From Bradyrhizobium elkanii USDA 76 (GTDB lineage Bacteria; Pseudomonadota; Alphaproteobacteria; Rhizobiales; Xanthobacteraceae): a stretch of 64,000 nucleotides of DNA. This document shows, piece by piece, positions 9,834-18,469 of the stretch. The notes below the pieces were generated by a model. That model made no database searches. It had not been told where the DNA came from and was given only the letters and a program-made list of their open reading frames with translations. How positions within the stretch are numbered: position 1 is the stretch's first letter; each line of letters starts with the position of its first letter. A program made the translations under genes and the position numbers. The DNA is taken from contig NZ_CP066356.1 of assembly GCF_023278185.1 (NCBI RefSeq), positions 7,246,001 through 7,310,000 of the forward strand, given 5' to 3'.

Positions 9834-11432
9834 CTACGCTACGCTCAGCCAGTCGGTCAGCGCTTTGACGTGCACGGCAAAATCTCTGGCCTCGCTCGGT
9901 CCGCCTTTGTAGTTGATTCCGGCGACCGCGCCGTCCTCATCGAGCAGCGGACCGCCGGACATGCCCTGCGAGAGCTTTTGCGCGACCTCGATCATCGGAA
10001 CGGCGCTCTTGATGGGCAACGACGTTATCAATCCGGATCGCACGTTGATCTTGTCGCCGGGGCCAAAGCCGGGAAATCCGAGCGCCGTCGTGTTGTCGCC
10101 AGCTTTGAATGTGCGCTTCGATATATCGAACTCGTAGTACTCGGTGGCAGGTATTTCGTGCGCGAGAACGGCAAGATCGCGATGCGCGTCATTTTTGGCA
10201 ACCGTTACCTTGAATTTATTCGAAGGCTTGCTGGGGTGATAGACCGCGATATCGGTCGCGCCGTCAACGCAGTGCCATGCCGTAACGAGACCCACCGACT
10301 TCAGGAAGAAGGCCGTGCCCTGCACGCTGCCTTCCGTTGCGTCATCGCCCCAATGCTCGACCACCCACACCGCACGCTCCCTGATCTCGAAAATCGTGGG
10401 CAGAATTTCGAGTTTCTCGGATGGGAAGAGCTTGTTGTAGCGCGAGGCCAGACTGCGGAAAATCGGATCCGAAGGTCCCTTGATGTGCCCTACCCAGGAT
10501 ATCCGGCCGCGAAGATGCGACGCGAGGGCCGCTTCGCGACCATACTTGTCCTTGAGGGTCTTCTGAGCGACCGCAGCGCCCTGCTTTTCGACCACGAATA
10601 ATGCTGCCCGGATGTTTCGAACGAATTTTCGGTCGACATTGACGATTTCATTGATCTTCAAGCCGGTCACCGTTCGCCGCGAATGCTTGTCGGCGTAGTG
10701 GACCTTCTGTGGATTGATCGCGAAACCGTTGGACCGGAATGCTCCGCGAAGCCCATCCTTGAGCAGATCGGGCGAGAAATTTCCGGCCGGCGGCGGAGGC
10801 CCTTCGAACAACAAGGTCAACGGCTGGTAGCTGGAAAACGTGACGTCGTCGGCATACCGGGTGTAGATGCAGCGGCTCTCCTTGGCGATCCTCTGCAATT
10901 GCTTGTCCATCCGGAAACAGATCATGTTGGAGATTATGGGACTGCTAGGTGCGCCTTGCGGCAGAACACCCTCGTTGCAGCAGATCCGCGCCAATATCTC
11001 AGCGACTCGACCGTCGATGCCGAGCGCGCTCATCAATCCGGAAACACGTCCTTCCGTAATGGCCGAAAAGAAGCCTTCGATATCCAAGTTCATTATGAAC
11101 TTGCTCCGGAGATGCGCCGTAGCGTTCGTCTTGACCGAACGATTGTCCACAAAGCCGTGAACGGGATTCCTCGGTCTGTATATCGGCGCGAGCGAGGACG
11201 CGATCTTGGTCTGCAGCATCTTCAGCCGATGGTCCGGCGCGCTTATGAGGCGCTTCTTTCCTTTGCCTTTCGAAATCTCGAATTTCTGATACATCCGGCT
11301 ACGAAACCACCAGATCTTCCTGAGTTCGGCTGCCGATACGGCAAGGAACTTCAATAGTTCGGCTTCGCTGGTAAGCTCGTTCGGAACCGTGACCTGGATC
11401 AGAGTGACGAAGAACGACGCGGGGCCAGGCAC
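9834..11432 (-). CDS. retron-type reverse transcriptase fused to a C-terminal trypsin-like protease
   Basis: This encodes 532 aa from a GTG start at 11432-11430 (AAGGGAG lies about 7 nt upstream). Residues about 40-330 are a group II-like/retron reverse transcriptase: NPVHG at 89-93 (retron motif X type), NLDIEGFF with catalytic Asp117, PQGAPSSP at 158-165, YADD at 193-196, and VTG at 255-257 (retron motif Y type). Residues about 365-532 are a trypsin-like protease with a full visible triad: His387 in TAWHC, Asp419 in RDLAVL, Ser492 in GMSGGP. The enzyme should make msDNA from the adjacent structured RNA. The protease would be the effector, perhaps released when phage disturbs the RT-msDNA complex; this is inference from how other retrons work. 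No separate effector gene is next to it. RT-protease fusions are among the catalogued retron architectures, from memory. Confidence 0.9.
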   Translation of the reverse strand: MPGPASFFVTLIQVTVPNELTSEAELLKFLAVSAAELRKIWWFRSRMYQKFEISKGKGKKRLISAPDHRLKMLQTKIASSLAPIYRPRNPVHGFVDNRSVKTNATAHLRSKFIMNLDIEGFFSAITEGRVSGLMSALGIDGRVAEILARICCNEGVLPQGAPSSPIISNMICFRMDKQLQRIAKESRCIYTRYADDVTFSSYQPLTLLFEGPPPPAGNFSPDLLKDGLRGAFRSNGFAINPQKVHYADKHSRRTVTGLKINEIVNVDRKFVRNIRAALFVVEKQGAAVAQKTLKDKYGREAALASHLRGRISWVGHIKGPSDPIFRSLASRYNKLFPSEKLEILPTIFEIRERAVWVVEHWGDDATEGSVQGTAFFLKSVGLVTAWHCVDGATDIAVYHPSKPSNKFKVTVAKNDAHRDLAVLAHEIPATEYYEFDISKRTFKAGDNTTALGFPGFGPGDKINVRSGLITSLPIKSAVPMIEVAQKLSQGMSGGPLLDEDGAVAGINYKGGPSEARDFAVHVKALTDWLSVA

Positions 11433-11551
11433 GAGGTCTCCCTTCCAATCACGCCAGGTATTCAGGCAGCAACGTGGCGCGCACGATCCTTGATCAGACT
11501 TTCGCTCTTACGCCGCAGTTACGACAGCGCGTATGCGAGGGGAGACCTCGT
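11431..11551 (-). ncRNA. candidate retron msr-msd RNA
   Basis: Just upstream of the reverse transcriptase, a perfect 12-bp inverted repeat bounds a 121-nt segment. ACGAGGTCTCCC is read on the minus strand at 11551-11540 and its complement GGGAGACCTCGT at 11442-11431. This has the position and length expected of retron a1/a2 repeats. Inside lie an msr-like hairpin at 11509-11533 (TACGCGC paired with GC-GCGTA, one bulge, 10-nt loop) and an msd-like hairpin at 11450-11481 (CGCGCCA with TGGCGTG, one G-T pair, 18-nt loop). The a2 arm covers the RT ribosome site and the first two bases of its GTG, so folding could limit RT translation. The branching guanosine cannot be assigned. The repeat is seen directly; the RNA identity is inferred. 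Confidence 0.65.
11540..11551. repeat. a1 arm of a perfect 12-bp inverted repeat (partner 11431-11442)
   Basis: The plus-strand text GGGAGACCTCGT here is the exact reverse complement of ACGAGGTCTCCC at 11431-11442, 97 bp away. No base extends the match on either side. Read with the adjacent RT gene it is the candidate a1/a2 pair of a retron. Confidence 0.85.
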
Positions 11552-11850
11552 AATTCATCAATAGCAGAGCGTTCCGGGAACGCCGCGCGTCAGTCCCGGA
11601 AATTCATATAGATATTTGCAGCGTTCCATTGGCATGGCCCGGACGCCGATTCCATTGCCGCGGACGAGGTTTCGATGCTCGCCGAACGAGACGTGGTGCC
11701 GGCGCGTGATTGGTCTCTTCGGACATCGCGGGGTGGTCTTGCGGATTTCAGCGACCGCCGGCGTGAGGATAAACGCGCGCTCCATGACATTCCCAGATAT
11801 CGAGGAGTTCAGACATCCGGCTTGCGCCCTGCAAGAGGTCACCCTGGGGT
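11552..11850. other. upstream region of the retron, no clear gene
   Basis: About 300 bp between the Fic gene's 3' end and the candidate msr-msd RNA. On the minus strand, an 8-bp hairpin (TTCCGGGA/TCCCGGAA, 14-nt loop, about 11569-11599) precedes the retron RNA. It could terminate Fic transcription or belong to the retron leader. Short frames crossing the region have no support. Confidence 0.4.
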
Positions 11851-13164
11851 TTAAGGCGTGGATTTCCGGGCTGCACCTAATTTATCGTAGGTGTCGAATG
11901 TCTTCCGTCCGATGCCGTAGGCGACGTGATTTCCCTCGTTTAGACTTTCGACGATGTCTTTTGTCCGGCGCATTAGGGTCTGCTTTGTCTTGCCTACGTC
12001 CTTTTCGAACTGGGCGGAAAGAAACTCTTGAGCGTCTAGCCTGGCTCCTTGCTCGATCGATTTCAGGACGTACTGTTTGACGGCTTCGTAGATTTCGGCA
12101 CGTCGCTTGAATTCCAACTCCGCTTCTTCACGGTCTCTTCCGACATAAGCATCGTAACGGCTCGCGGATGCGGCATAGCCCTCCGCATACGCTTCAGCGA
12201 TCAGGTCGTGGCGGCCCAGTTCATAAAATGCGAGCAGGCCTTTAATGTATTTGGTTTTGTCGACATTCATAAATGACAAGGGCGCCAAGCCTGCTTTGAG
12301 CAGCGGTACGTTGCAGATGACACGTCCGGTGCGCTTGTTCACATCCTCGAAGTACTTGAGGTAGCTAATCATCACCATCAGAAAGAGGCTTCGCTCAAAG
12401 GGATCGTCAATGAGAGTCTGCTTCTGCACGATGAGGGTGAGTTGATCCTCGAGGATTTGCGGAATCGCCAAGGGCGTGTAAGCGGAGTTGCCCAGTCCAA
12501 CGATTCGCCTTCTCACCGTTCCGCGCGCCGCCGGATCGATAAGGCCACGAGAAAGCAAAGAATGGACGTTTCTTATTTCACGAACATCCAATTCAATGTC
12601 ACCGATGTTGTCGACGAGATAGGTAATCGCCTCCTTGTGATTAAGGATCATCTGAGTTTCATCGGCGGCCTTTCCTTCAGCGGCTTGGCCGTACTCGATG
12701 AGCACCTGCGTATCCAAGTATGAGTAGGTGTTTCCTTCCAGGCTGGACGAAGCGTAGGACAGATCGACAAGGAGTTTTTGCACGATAGCGCGCGAATAGG
12801 TACTCGCATCAGCTCTCACTCCCCCGCCAGCGGCCAAGAGTTGCTGCGAGACTTCAGGGTCCAACCAGCGCGTTTGATTTGGGACATAGTTCTCAAGGAT
12901 GGACCGGTCGTAGCTGACGGCCTTTCGGCGCTCCGGCGGAATGCTGAAATATTGATTGTAGTTGTCCGCCTTGTATCGGGTATTTCGCCCCTTCCCCTCG
13001 ACCAGCACATATCGATCTGCCTGAAGGGCAGATAGGCGCCTGGAGAGGGTTGGCTGGCTTATCGATATTCCGTTCCGCTCCAGGGCAGCGAGAATTCCGG
13101 AGGCAGTGTTTGCTCCGGTTTCGATGGCATCAAGGATGGCCTTATCTGTCTCGTTTAGGGTCAT
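11851..13164 (-). CDS. Fic-family protein with N-terminal winged-helix domain, catalytic His replaced
   Basis: This encodes 437 aa. Residues 1-65 look like a winged helix-turn-helix (ISISQPTLSRRLSALQADRY). A Fic domain follows, with the inhibitory-helix motif SSSLEGN at 139-145 and the active loop KYFEDVNKRTGR at 270-281. In canonical Fic enzymes this loop begins HxF and the His is the general base for AMP or other nucleotidyl transfer. Here Lys270 is in its place, while Asp274, Asn276 and Arg281 are kept. A subfamily of long Fic proteins with a similar PFEDVNKRTSR loop exists, so this may be ancestral and not a damaged copy. The product may have altered activity or act as a regulator or antitoxin-like binder. 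It is single, with gaps on both sides. Confidence 0.85.
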   Translation of the reverse strand: MTLNETDKAILDAIETGANTASGILAALERNGISISQPTLSRRLSALQADRYVLVEGKGRNTRYKADNYNQYFSIPPERRKAVSYDRSILENYVPNQTRWLDPEVSQQLLAAGGGVRADASTYSRAIVQKLLVDLSYASSSLEGNTYSYLDTQVLIEYGQAAEGKAADETQMILNHKEAITYLVDNIGDIELDVREIRNVHSLLSRGLIDPAARGTVRRRIVGLGNSAYTPLAIPQILEDQLTLIVQKQTLIDDPFERSLFLMVMISYLKYFEDVNKRTGRVICNVPLLKAGLAPLSFMNVDKTKYIKGLLAFYELGRHDLIAEAYAEGYAASASRYDAYVGRDREEAELEFKRRAEIYEAVKQYVLKSIEQGARLDAQEFLSAQFEKDVGKTKQTLMRRTKDIVESLNEGNHVAYGIGRKTFDTYDKLGAARKSTP

Positions 13165-13596
13165 GGCCTGAATACAATGCTGAATTGATTGGAGTTGGGC
13201 CTAAGGGCCATTTTCGAAGGGCGGACGAGCGCTAAAGCAGCGCTTGAATAGATATGCGAAGCCCCTGAAACTTCTCTTATTTTCTATTTTACGAGCTGAG
13301 AGGTCAAAGTCTCTCGAAGGCAATCCTGCATGGAAAGCGAATTGATTAACGATGGGACTTCAACCCTTACGAATGGAACACTGAATAGAGAGGGCCTTTC
13401 GTCGCGTGGGCAGGCAGCCCTTCTGCAGTTAAGGCACCCTTGGTTGCGACACAAGCCACAATCAACCTACTCTGCGGTCTGACCGCCGTTCTATCGGCCA
13501 GCCGCCCGCCAAGGCGAAAGCGGAAGGGGCCTTGGCGACGCCGCCGGCAGTGCGGTCGAAGCTACGCCGCCAGGGGAGCGAACGTCTCGCGCGAGT
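13165..13596. other. intergenic region, no gene recognised
   Basis: About 430 bp between the Fic start and the end of the next minus-strand gene. It includes an AT-richer patch (about 13270-13300), which may hold the Fic promoter. No structural RNA or coding frame stands out. Confidence 0.4.
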
Positions 13597-15381
13597 TTAT
13601 CGTCTCGCACCCTCGCACTCCTGTCGAGTTGAGATGAACGTTGCTACGACGACGCCCCTGATTGTCACGATGCAAACTCCGACCTCCGTCCTGTAGCCAT
13701 GGTGTTGCGCCAGTCTTACGAGTTCGCCCAACTGCCTGGCTTTGGATTCCACATCCGAAATGTTCGATCCGACATTTAGCAGCGACCTCGCGGCTAAATC
13801 GTCGGTCCTCGCTTGCACCGAAAGAATATCGATGATCTTCGAGGTTTCGAACCTCGACCTTTCGATGAGATCGGAGCCAATCCTGCTCCTTCCGCCGGCA
13901 TCGGAAAGGCTGGACGCCTTCGACTTGGCCTCCGCGATCATGCCATCCTCCAGCGGGGAAATCACCGGATCGCTCCTTCCTCCGCGTAGACTTTGGAAAC
14001 GGTCAAACAGCATCGATCCGTATCCTTGGATCCGACTCAGGGAACTTTTCAAAGACGCACCCAATTTCGTATCGAGCAAAGCCGACGATCTTCTTCCGAG
14101 CTCGGACCTCGCGTCCGACGACGACACCACCCCCTTGAGGAAGTCGTCGACGAATTCGACCGCGGCCGCTCTTATGCCGTCAGTCAGGAAATCGTCGCTC
14201 ATCGCCTTCAATATTTCGTCGATCACCTTGCCGGAGACAGTTTCTTTCACTAGCTCCGATATTGCTGGTTCGATGACCTCGGGGACCTTCGCGGCGTCGA
14301 GTGCAGTCGAGAGCAACTCTCGGATCGCACGCTGCCGCGATGAGCCGTCGCGTGGTCGTTTGAGGTCGTCCTCTGGAGGGGCCATTCCGCGCGTTGCCGC
14401 CCCCCGAGGTGCCTCAAGAGCGGATCCGAGCTCGGCCAACTTGGACGAACTTGCCGCCGGCGGCACGTTCAGCATGTCGCCCGACTGAACGTGTCCCTCG
14501 AACTTGGCTGCGTTCGCGGCCGTTCTTACCGCTATGCGCTCGTTCAGCCGCTCATCGGAATTCAGGACCCTGGCCTTGAGTTCGGCGTCCCAGATACCCG
14601 AACCGGCAGGCGGGGCCGGCGGGCGTGGTCCCGCGGGAGCGCCTGCGGGTCGCGGCCCACCCCAATCCCCGGGCGGCGGCGAAGTCCGGAAAAGATGGTC
14701 GTCCTGCTGGGTCGCCCTATCCAGCATGACCTTCGCGAACTGTATGGACACGCGGACAACGGCTCGTTTGTATGAATTGTCGATAGCATCGTGAGCCGAC
14801 CGAAGTTCGACCCGCAGGGCGTTCAAGCCGCTAGGCGCAGAACCGTAGAAGGAGAACAGCAGGACCGCGACGAAGAAGGCGCCGACGACGTCTATGCCCT
14901 TCGATGCCATCTTCGAAAGTCGAGCCACCCTTGAGGAGAGAAGTGGGAAGAAGAGCAGGTTGAAACCAAGAACGAATATGATCGCAAGGCGCGCCTTCAG
15001 AGCGAAGGATTCAACGCATTCAATGATGTGTCCAGCCTCGAGGCCATTGTACCAAGCAAGCACGGTGCTCAGCCGCGGTGAGAACTCCGTCAGGAAAAGA
15101 AAGAAGCCGATCTGCAGCAACAGGAAACATGTCGAAACGGCGCCGGTGACCATGCAGTAAGTGGTGAGTTTCGAACCGACCTCGGCGAGAACCGCGTTGC
15201 CGCTGTGCCTTCGGCAGACCGAGCGGACCGCAAACACGGAGATCGCTGAGACGATCAACACCCCCAACGGCAATAATCCAACGAAAGAAAAACCCGCAAC
15301 AAACGCAAGCCAAGCGGGGATCAGGATCGCTGGAAGAACGAACAGCTGCGAGAATTCACGCAGACGAGTTGAAACGCTCAA
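13597..15381 (-). CDS. polytopic membrane protein with long C-terminal soluble region, unknown
   Basis: This encodes 594 aa from TTG at 15381-15379; GGAGGG lies about 8 nt upstream and supports this start. Five hydrophobic segments (about 12-30, 33-52, 72-98, 130-150, 162-180) are followed by roughly 400 residues. These include a Pro/Gly/Ala-rich linker (GGPRPAGAPAGPRPPAPPAG, about 245-265) and then a helical, charged region up to the end. No catalytic motif is visible. Membrane anchor plus linker plus long helical domain could suit a sensor or a structural or toxin role, but nothing in the sequence fixes it. It is a single gene upstream of Fic on the same strand, divergent from the Ssp operon. 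Confidence 0.75.
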   Translation of the reverse strand: MSVSTRLREFSQLFVLPAILIPAWLAFVAGFSFVGLLPLGVLIVSAISVFAVRSVCRRHSGNAVLAEVGSKLTTYCMVTGAVSTCFLLLQIGFFLFLTEFSPRLSTVLAWYNGLEAGHIIECVESFALKARLAIIFVLGFNLLFFPLLSSRVARLSKMASKGIDVVGAFFVAVLLFSFYGSAPSGLNALRVELRSAHDAIDNSYKRAVVRVSIQFAKVMLDRATQQDDHLFRTSPPPGDWGGPRPAGAPAGPRPPAPPAGSGIWDAELKARVLNSDERLNERIAVRTAANAAKFEGHVQSGDMLNVPPAASSSKLAELGSALEAPRGAATRGMAPPEDDLKRPRDGSSRQRAIRELLSTALDAAKVPEVIEPAISELVKETVSGKVIDEILKAMSDDFLTDGIRAAAVEFVDDFLKGVVSSSDARSELGRRSSALLDTKLGASLKSSLSRIQGYGSMLFDRFQSLRGGRSDPVISPLEDGMIAEAKSKASSLSDAGGRSRIGSDLIERSRFETSKIIDILSVQARTDDLAARSLLNVGSNISDVESKARQLGELVRLAQHHGYRTEVGVCIVTIRGVVVATFISTRQECEGARR

Positions 15382-16082
15382 GTCCGCACCCTCCGCTCGG
15401 CAGGCCGCTCTGTTGATTTTGAAGTTCTGCTAGCGCGTCAATGAGACCCCTTCTTATCCAAGCGAATTCCTTCAAGCTCAGCCGCAGCGTTGCTCAGGTT
15501 CTGCGCGGACCTGGTCTCAAAGGCTAAGCAAGGCCAGAAAATTCGGCGCAGGACATTGTCGCACGCGACCGCTTGAGTGTGCGCGCGCGGCGCGACGAGC
15601 TATCGACAACACTTGGAGCCGGCAGCAATCCTTCAAAATATACCTTTAAGTTGTAGCACACCTAAGCGAATTTTGGAGCGGCATTGCAGGTCCGATATTG
15701 CTCCAGCTCGAAATTATTTCTGTACGGAACGGACGCTGGCTAGATGTGTCACTCACCTACAATCTCGACGAAGTCGCGCATTTGCGACTGACGCCGAGCT
15801 GCAAAACCAGGCAGCGGCGAGGATACCGGTGTGGCCTTCGACTCTGCAAGCTCACGCTTTCCGCGAAGCTCTTCACGGACTTGCCGTCGAAAACGTCATG
15901 TTGAACGTCTCGGGCGATTGACAGGATCACGTTACTCGACGTCCGCCTAGGCCGCCCGCGACGGCCTGAACCACCAGGACCACGCTCGCAGGCGCCCCAG
16001 ATCATGGGCCGCGTATCATCTGAGAGCCCCGTAGAACCCCGGTGCCGTACCCCTATAACTGTGAGCTTGTCCGATAGGATTA
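15382..16082. other. divergent intergenic region upstream of the phosphorothioation operon
   Basis: About 700 bp between the divergent membrane-protein gene and the Ssp promoter. It looks AT-richer than the flanks in places. Short frames are present but none has a ribosome site or recognisable protein. No tRNA or repeat array is seen. Confidence 0.4.
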
Positions 16083-16113
16083 TTGACATCGCTTAGCATT
16101 TTTTTGATACAAT
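16083..16113 (+). promoter_or_regulatory. candidate sigma-70 promoter of the ssp operon
   Basis: TTGACA at 16083-16088 is followed by TACAAT at 16108-16113 with 19 nt between, or by GATACA at 16106-16111 with the standard 17 nt. A run of seven T lies in the spacer. The predicted start near 16120 would give a leader of about 200 nt before sspA. Confidence 0.45.
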
Positions 16114-16156
16114 CCCGAGATGTAGAGCGCCGCGGACACCAACCGACAGAAAGCCG

Positions 16157-16168
16157 GTGGTGCACCAC
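16157..16168. promoter_or_regulatory. 12-bp perfect palindrome in the ssp leader (possible operator)
   Basis: GTGGTGCACCAC is fully self-complementary and sits about 45 bp downstream of the candidate -10. It could be a repressor site or an RNA hairpin core. No regulator gene is adjacent. Confidence 0.35.
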
Positions 16169-16213
16169 GCAGTAAGTGGGGGAGCGCGCGAAGAGCGTGC
16201 TGATACGGGAACG

Positions 16214-16321
16214 ATGAACGTAGAGGGAAGGCGTTTTCTGCGGTGCCTAGCGAATGGCCGCCTTCGCGTCGCGAGACTGCCCCTCGCGATCATGTTCGCT
16301 TCCGCTCTAAGCTTGAACTGA
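16214..16321 (+). CDS. possible 35-aa upstream open frame in the ssp leader
   Basis: ATG at 16214 opens a 35-codon Arg/Leu-rich frame whose TGA ends one base before the sspA ATG at 16323. The tight spacing would allow translational coupling, and sspA has no clear ribosome site of its own. No homology is recognised; it may be fortuitous. Confidence 0.25.
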   Translation: MNVEGRRFLRCLANGRLRVARLPLAIMFASALSLN

Positions 16322-16322
16322 C

Positions 16323-17561
16323 ATGCTCCGCGTTCTCCAGCTGTCGGAGGAGCGGTCGACAAGTTCGACTGCCTCCTCCACCCCCGACCGTTACGCATCC
16401 GCTTATCGTCGGGATGCAGGCGTAATCTATCTGGATGCGAATGCGACCACGCCCCCGTTGCCAACCGTAGTCGATGCAGTTTCGCACGCCATGCGATCAA
16501 TTGTCGGGAATCCGGCAAGCGCCCATGCGAGCGGGGCCTCGGCCCGAAGAGCGATTGAACAAGTTCGCGACGACGTTGCTGAGTTGGTCGGCGTCCCAAT
16601 GCCCGAATCTGTGTTCTTCGTTTCCGGTGGAACCGAAGCAAACAACACAGTTATAAGCTCCTTCGTCCGACAGTATCCATCGGTGACGTTCCTTGTCGCG
16701 CCCGTAGAGCATTCGTCGATCATCGAACCCTTGCTCAACTGGTGTCCGGACCGGATTTCCTGGCTCGCGGTGGATTCTTGCGGGCGAATTGATCCCCACA
16801 GTGCACAGCAAAAGGCGCCGCAAGCTGGCGGGCCGGTTGTCGCGCTGCTCCAGGGTGCGAACAGTGAAACTGGCGTTATTCAGCCTGTCGCAGAAATTGC
16901 CGAAGCCATCCGATCGGTTCGGCAAGACGCGTTCATCCATCTCGACGCCGCCCAGGCCGTAGGGCGCATCCGAACCGATGGATGGTCGTCGTCAGTGGAT
17001 TCGATCAGCTTTTCAGGTCACAAAATTCACGGTCCCCACGGCACCGGAGCGCTAGTAGTCAACGAACACACATCTCTCCGCCCCTTCATCCTAGGTGGTG
17101 GTCAAGAGCACGGCTTTCGCTCGGGAACACCAAATGTCTCGGGCATTGTCGGTTTGGGAATTGCGGCGCGCGAACGCATCAAGTCGTTCGAAGAAGCCAA
17201 CGGCCATATGCTCAAGTTGCGGACGAAATTCGAAGAAGCCGTCACTTGCGCTCTGGGGCAAAGCGTGCGGATCAACGGTGCAGAAGCATTGCGAGTTTCG
17301 AACACCTCAAACCTCCAATTCTGTTCTATCGACGGAATGCAGCTGCTTGCCCACCTGGATGCGGCCGGTGTCATGGCCTCTCAAGGTTCTGCGTGTTCGA
17401 GCGGCCGCCCCGAGCCATCTCGTGTACTCCGAGCTATGGGTCTCAGTGAAGGCCAGGCGTTTTCGAGCCTGCGTTTTTCCTTCTCAGTTCTCAATACCGA
17501 AGAGGATGCCGTCGTAGCGGCCGACATCATCGCCTCCGTCGTCAAGAGGCTCACCCAATGA
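16323..17561 (+). CDS. sspA: cysteine desulfurase of the DNA phosphorothioation system (SspA/DndA-like)
   Basis: This encodes 412 aa, a class V aminotransferase-fold PLP enzyme that takes sulphur from L-cysteine as an enzyme persulfide for DNA backbone modification. Visible motifs are YLDANATTP near 36-44, the cofactor-stacking His130 (VEHSS), HLDAAQ at 206-211, PLP-binding Lys234 in SGHKIHGP, and catalytic Cys358 in GSACSSG. The roughly 34 residues before YLDANATTP are an unusual extension. The first ATG (16323) is used because there is no later start before the fold begins. Its stop overlaps the start of the DUF4007 gene (ATGA). Genetic context, not sequence alone, separates it from a housekeeping IscS/NifS. 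Confidence 0.85.
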   Translation: MLRVLQLSEERSTSSTASSTPDRYASAYRRDAGVIYLDANATTPPLPTVVDAVSHAMRSIVGNPASAHASGASARRAIEQVRDDVAELVGVPMPESVFFVSGGTEANNTVISSFVRQYPSVTFLVAPVEHSSIIEPLLNWCPDRISWLAVDSCGRIDPHSAQQKAPQAGGPVVALLQGANSETGVIQPVAEIAEAIRSVRQDAFIHLDAAQAVGRIRTDGWSSSVDSISFSGHKIHGPHGTGALVVNEHTSLRPFILGGGQEHGFRSGTPNVSGIVGLGIAARERIKSFEEANGHMLKLRTKFEEAVTCALGQSVRINGAEALRVSNTSNLQFCSIDGMQLLAHLDAAGVMASQGSACSSGRPEPSRVLRAMGLSEGQAFSSLRFSFSVLNTEEDAVVAADIIASVVKRLTQ

Positions 17562-18469
17562 GATCAACAAAGGCTTCTGCCTTGCAACGCTTCGAGTTTG
17601 GGCGCCACGAAACTTTCGCGATCCGTCATGGTTGGCTCAGCAAGGGTCTTGTCCGGGTCCGGGACAGCGCAGGTGGCTTTCAGGCGGATATCGAGACTGC
17701 CGACGAGCTAGGTCTCGGCAGCAAAATGGTCAAATCGCTTTCGTATTGGCTCGAAGCGTCCGGCGTCGCATCGGTCGCCCCGCATACGCGCCCGCGCCAA
17801 CTGTCCATCTCCAGAGTAGGCGGCGTCATCGCCGAACGCGATCCATTCTTCGAGTTTCCGGTATCGTGGTGGTTTGTACACCTTGCCTTGGCCAACCGAG
17901 ACAACTCCATCTTTGGCTGGTTTTTCAACGACTATCCGCAGCGCACCTTTGATCGCCTCGATTGCGTGGATGCGTATCAACGCTATCTACGCGAGCGGGC
18001 AACGAAGCCGCCCAGCGTCGAGATGGTTCAGCGAGACGTCTCGTGTCTCCTGGCCAGCTATGCGGACGAGCCTGGCAAGCTCCAAGATCCAGAGGACGGC
18101 ACCATCTGTCCCCTCACTGATCTCGGACTACTTGCGTATCACAGCGACACACGTCGCTTCGAGCGGATTGCCCCTCACGATGGCGTTTCGCCCGAGATTC
18201 TGCTGGCATGCGCTTCGAAACTAGGACTGGCATCAGGTCTGGAAGCGGTCAGCATCAGCGAACTTGCGACTTGGCGGCACGGTCCCGGACGCATCTTCCA
18301 AATGGCATCCGAATTGATCGACGAAGCTGCTGCCGAAGCCGCTCGCGCATACGCGCGATCGGGCGTGACCTTCGACCGCCTCGGTGGGGAGCGCCGTCTG
18401 CGAGCCGCTCACAAGCCACCGGAATTCTGGCTTGCCCATCATTACGACCGGATCGGAGCTTCGGCATGA
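17558..18469 (+). CDS. sspB: DUF4007-type protein (SspB-like)
   Basis: This encodes 303 aa. The opening RFEFGRHETFAIRHGWLSKG, the ELGLGSKMVKSLSYWLEA block and the LTDLGLL region match my memory of DUF4007 proteins, which act in single-strand phosphorothioation systems as the DNA-nicking component SspB. The protein is soluble, with no signal or membrane segment. It overlaps sspA upstream and the ATPase gene downstream by 4 bp each (ATGA both times), indicating a translationally coupled unit. Catalytic residues are not assigned. The assignment rests on family recall plus operon position between a cysteine desulfurase and a large P-loop ATPase. Confidence 0.75.
   Translation: MRSTKASALQRFEFGRHETFAIRHGWLSKGLVRVRDSAGGFQADIETADELGLGSKMVKSLSYWLEASGVASVAPHTRPRQLSISRVGGVIAERDPFFEFPVSWWFVHLALANRDNSIFGWFFNDYPQRTFDRLDCVDAYQRYLRERATKPPSVEMVQRDVSCLLASYADEPGKLQDPEDGTICPLTDLGLLAYHSDTRRFERIAPHDGVSPEILLACASKLGLASGLEAVSISELATWRHGPGRIFQMASELIDEAAAEAARAYARSGVTFDRLGGERRLRAAHKPPEFWLAHHYDRIGASA

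Noticed and set aside
18208..18465. Upstream extension of the sspC ATPase frame to 18208
   Set aside because: It lies wholly inside sspB, is Arg/Ser-rich noise, and the ATGA overlap at 18466 fits the coupling seen throughout the operon.
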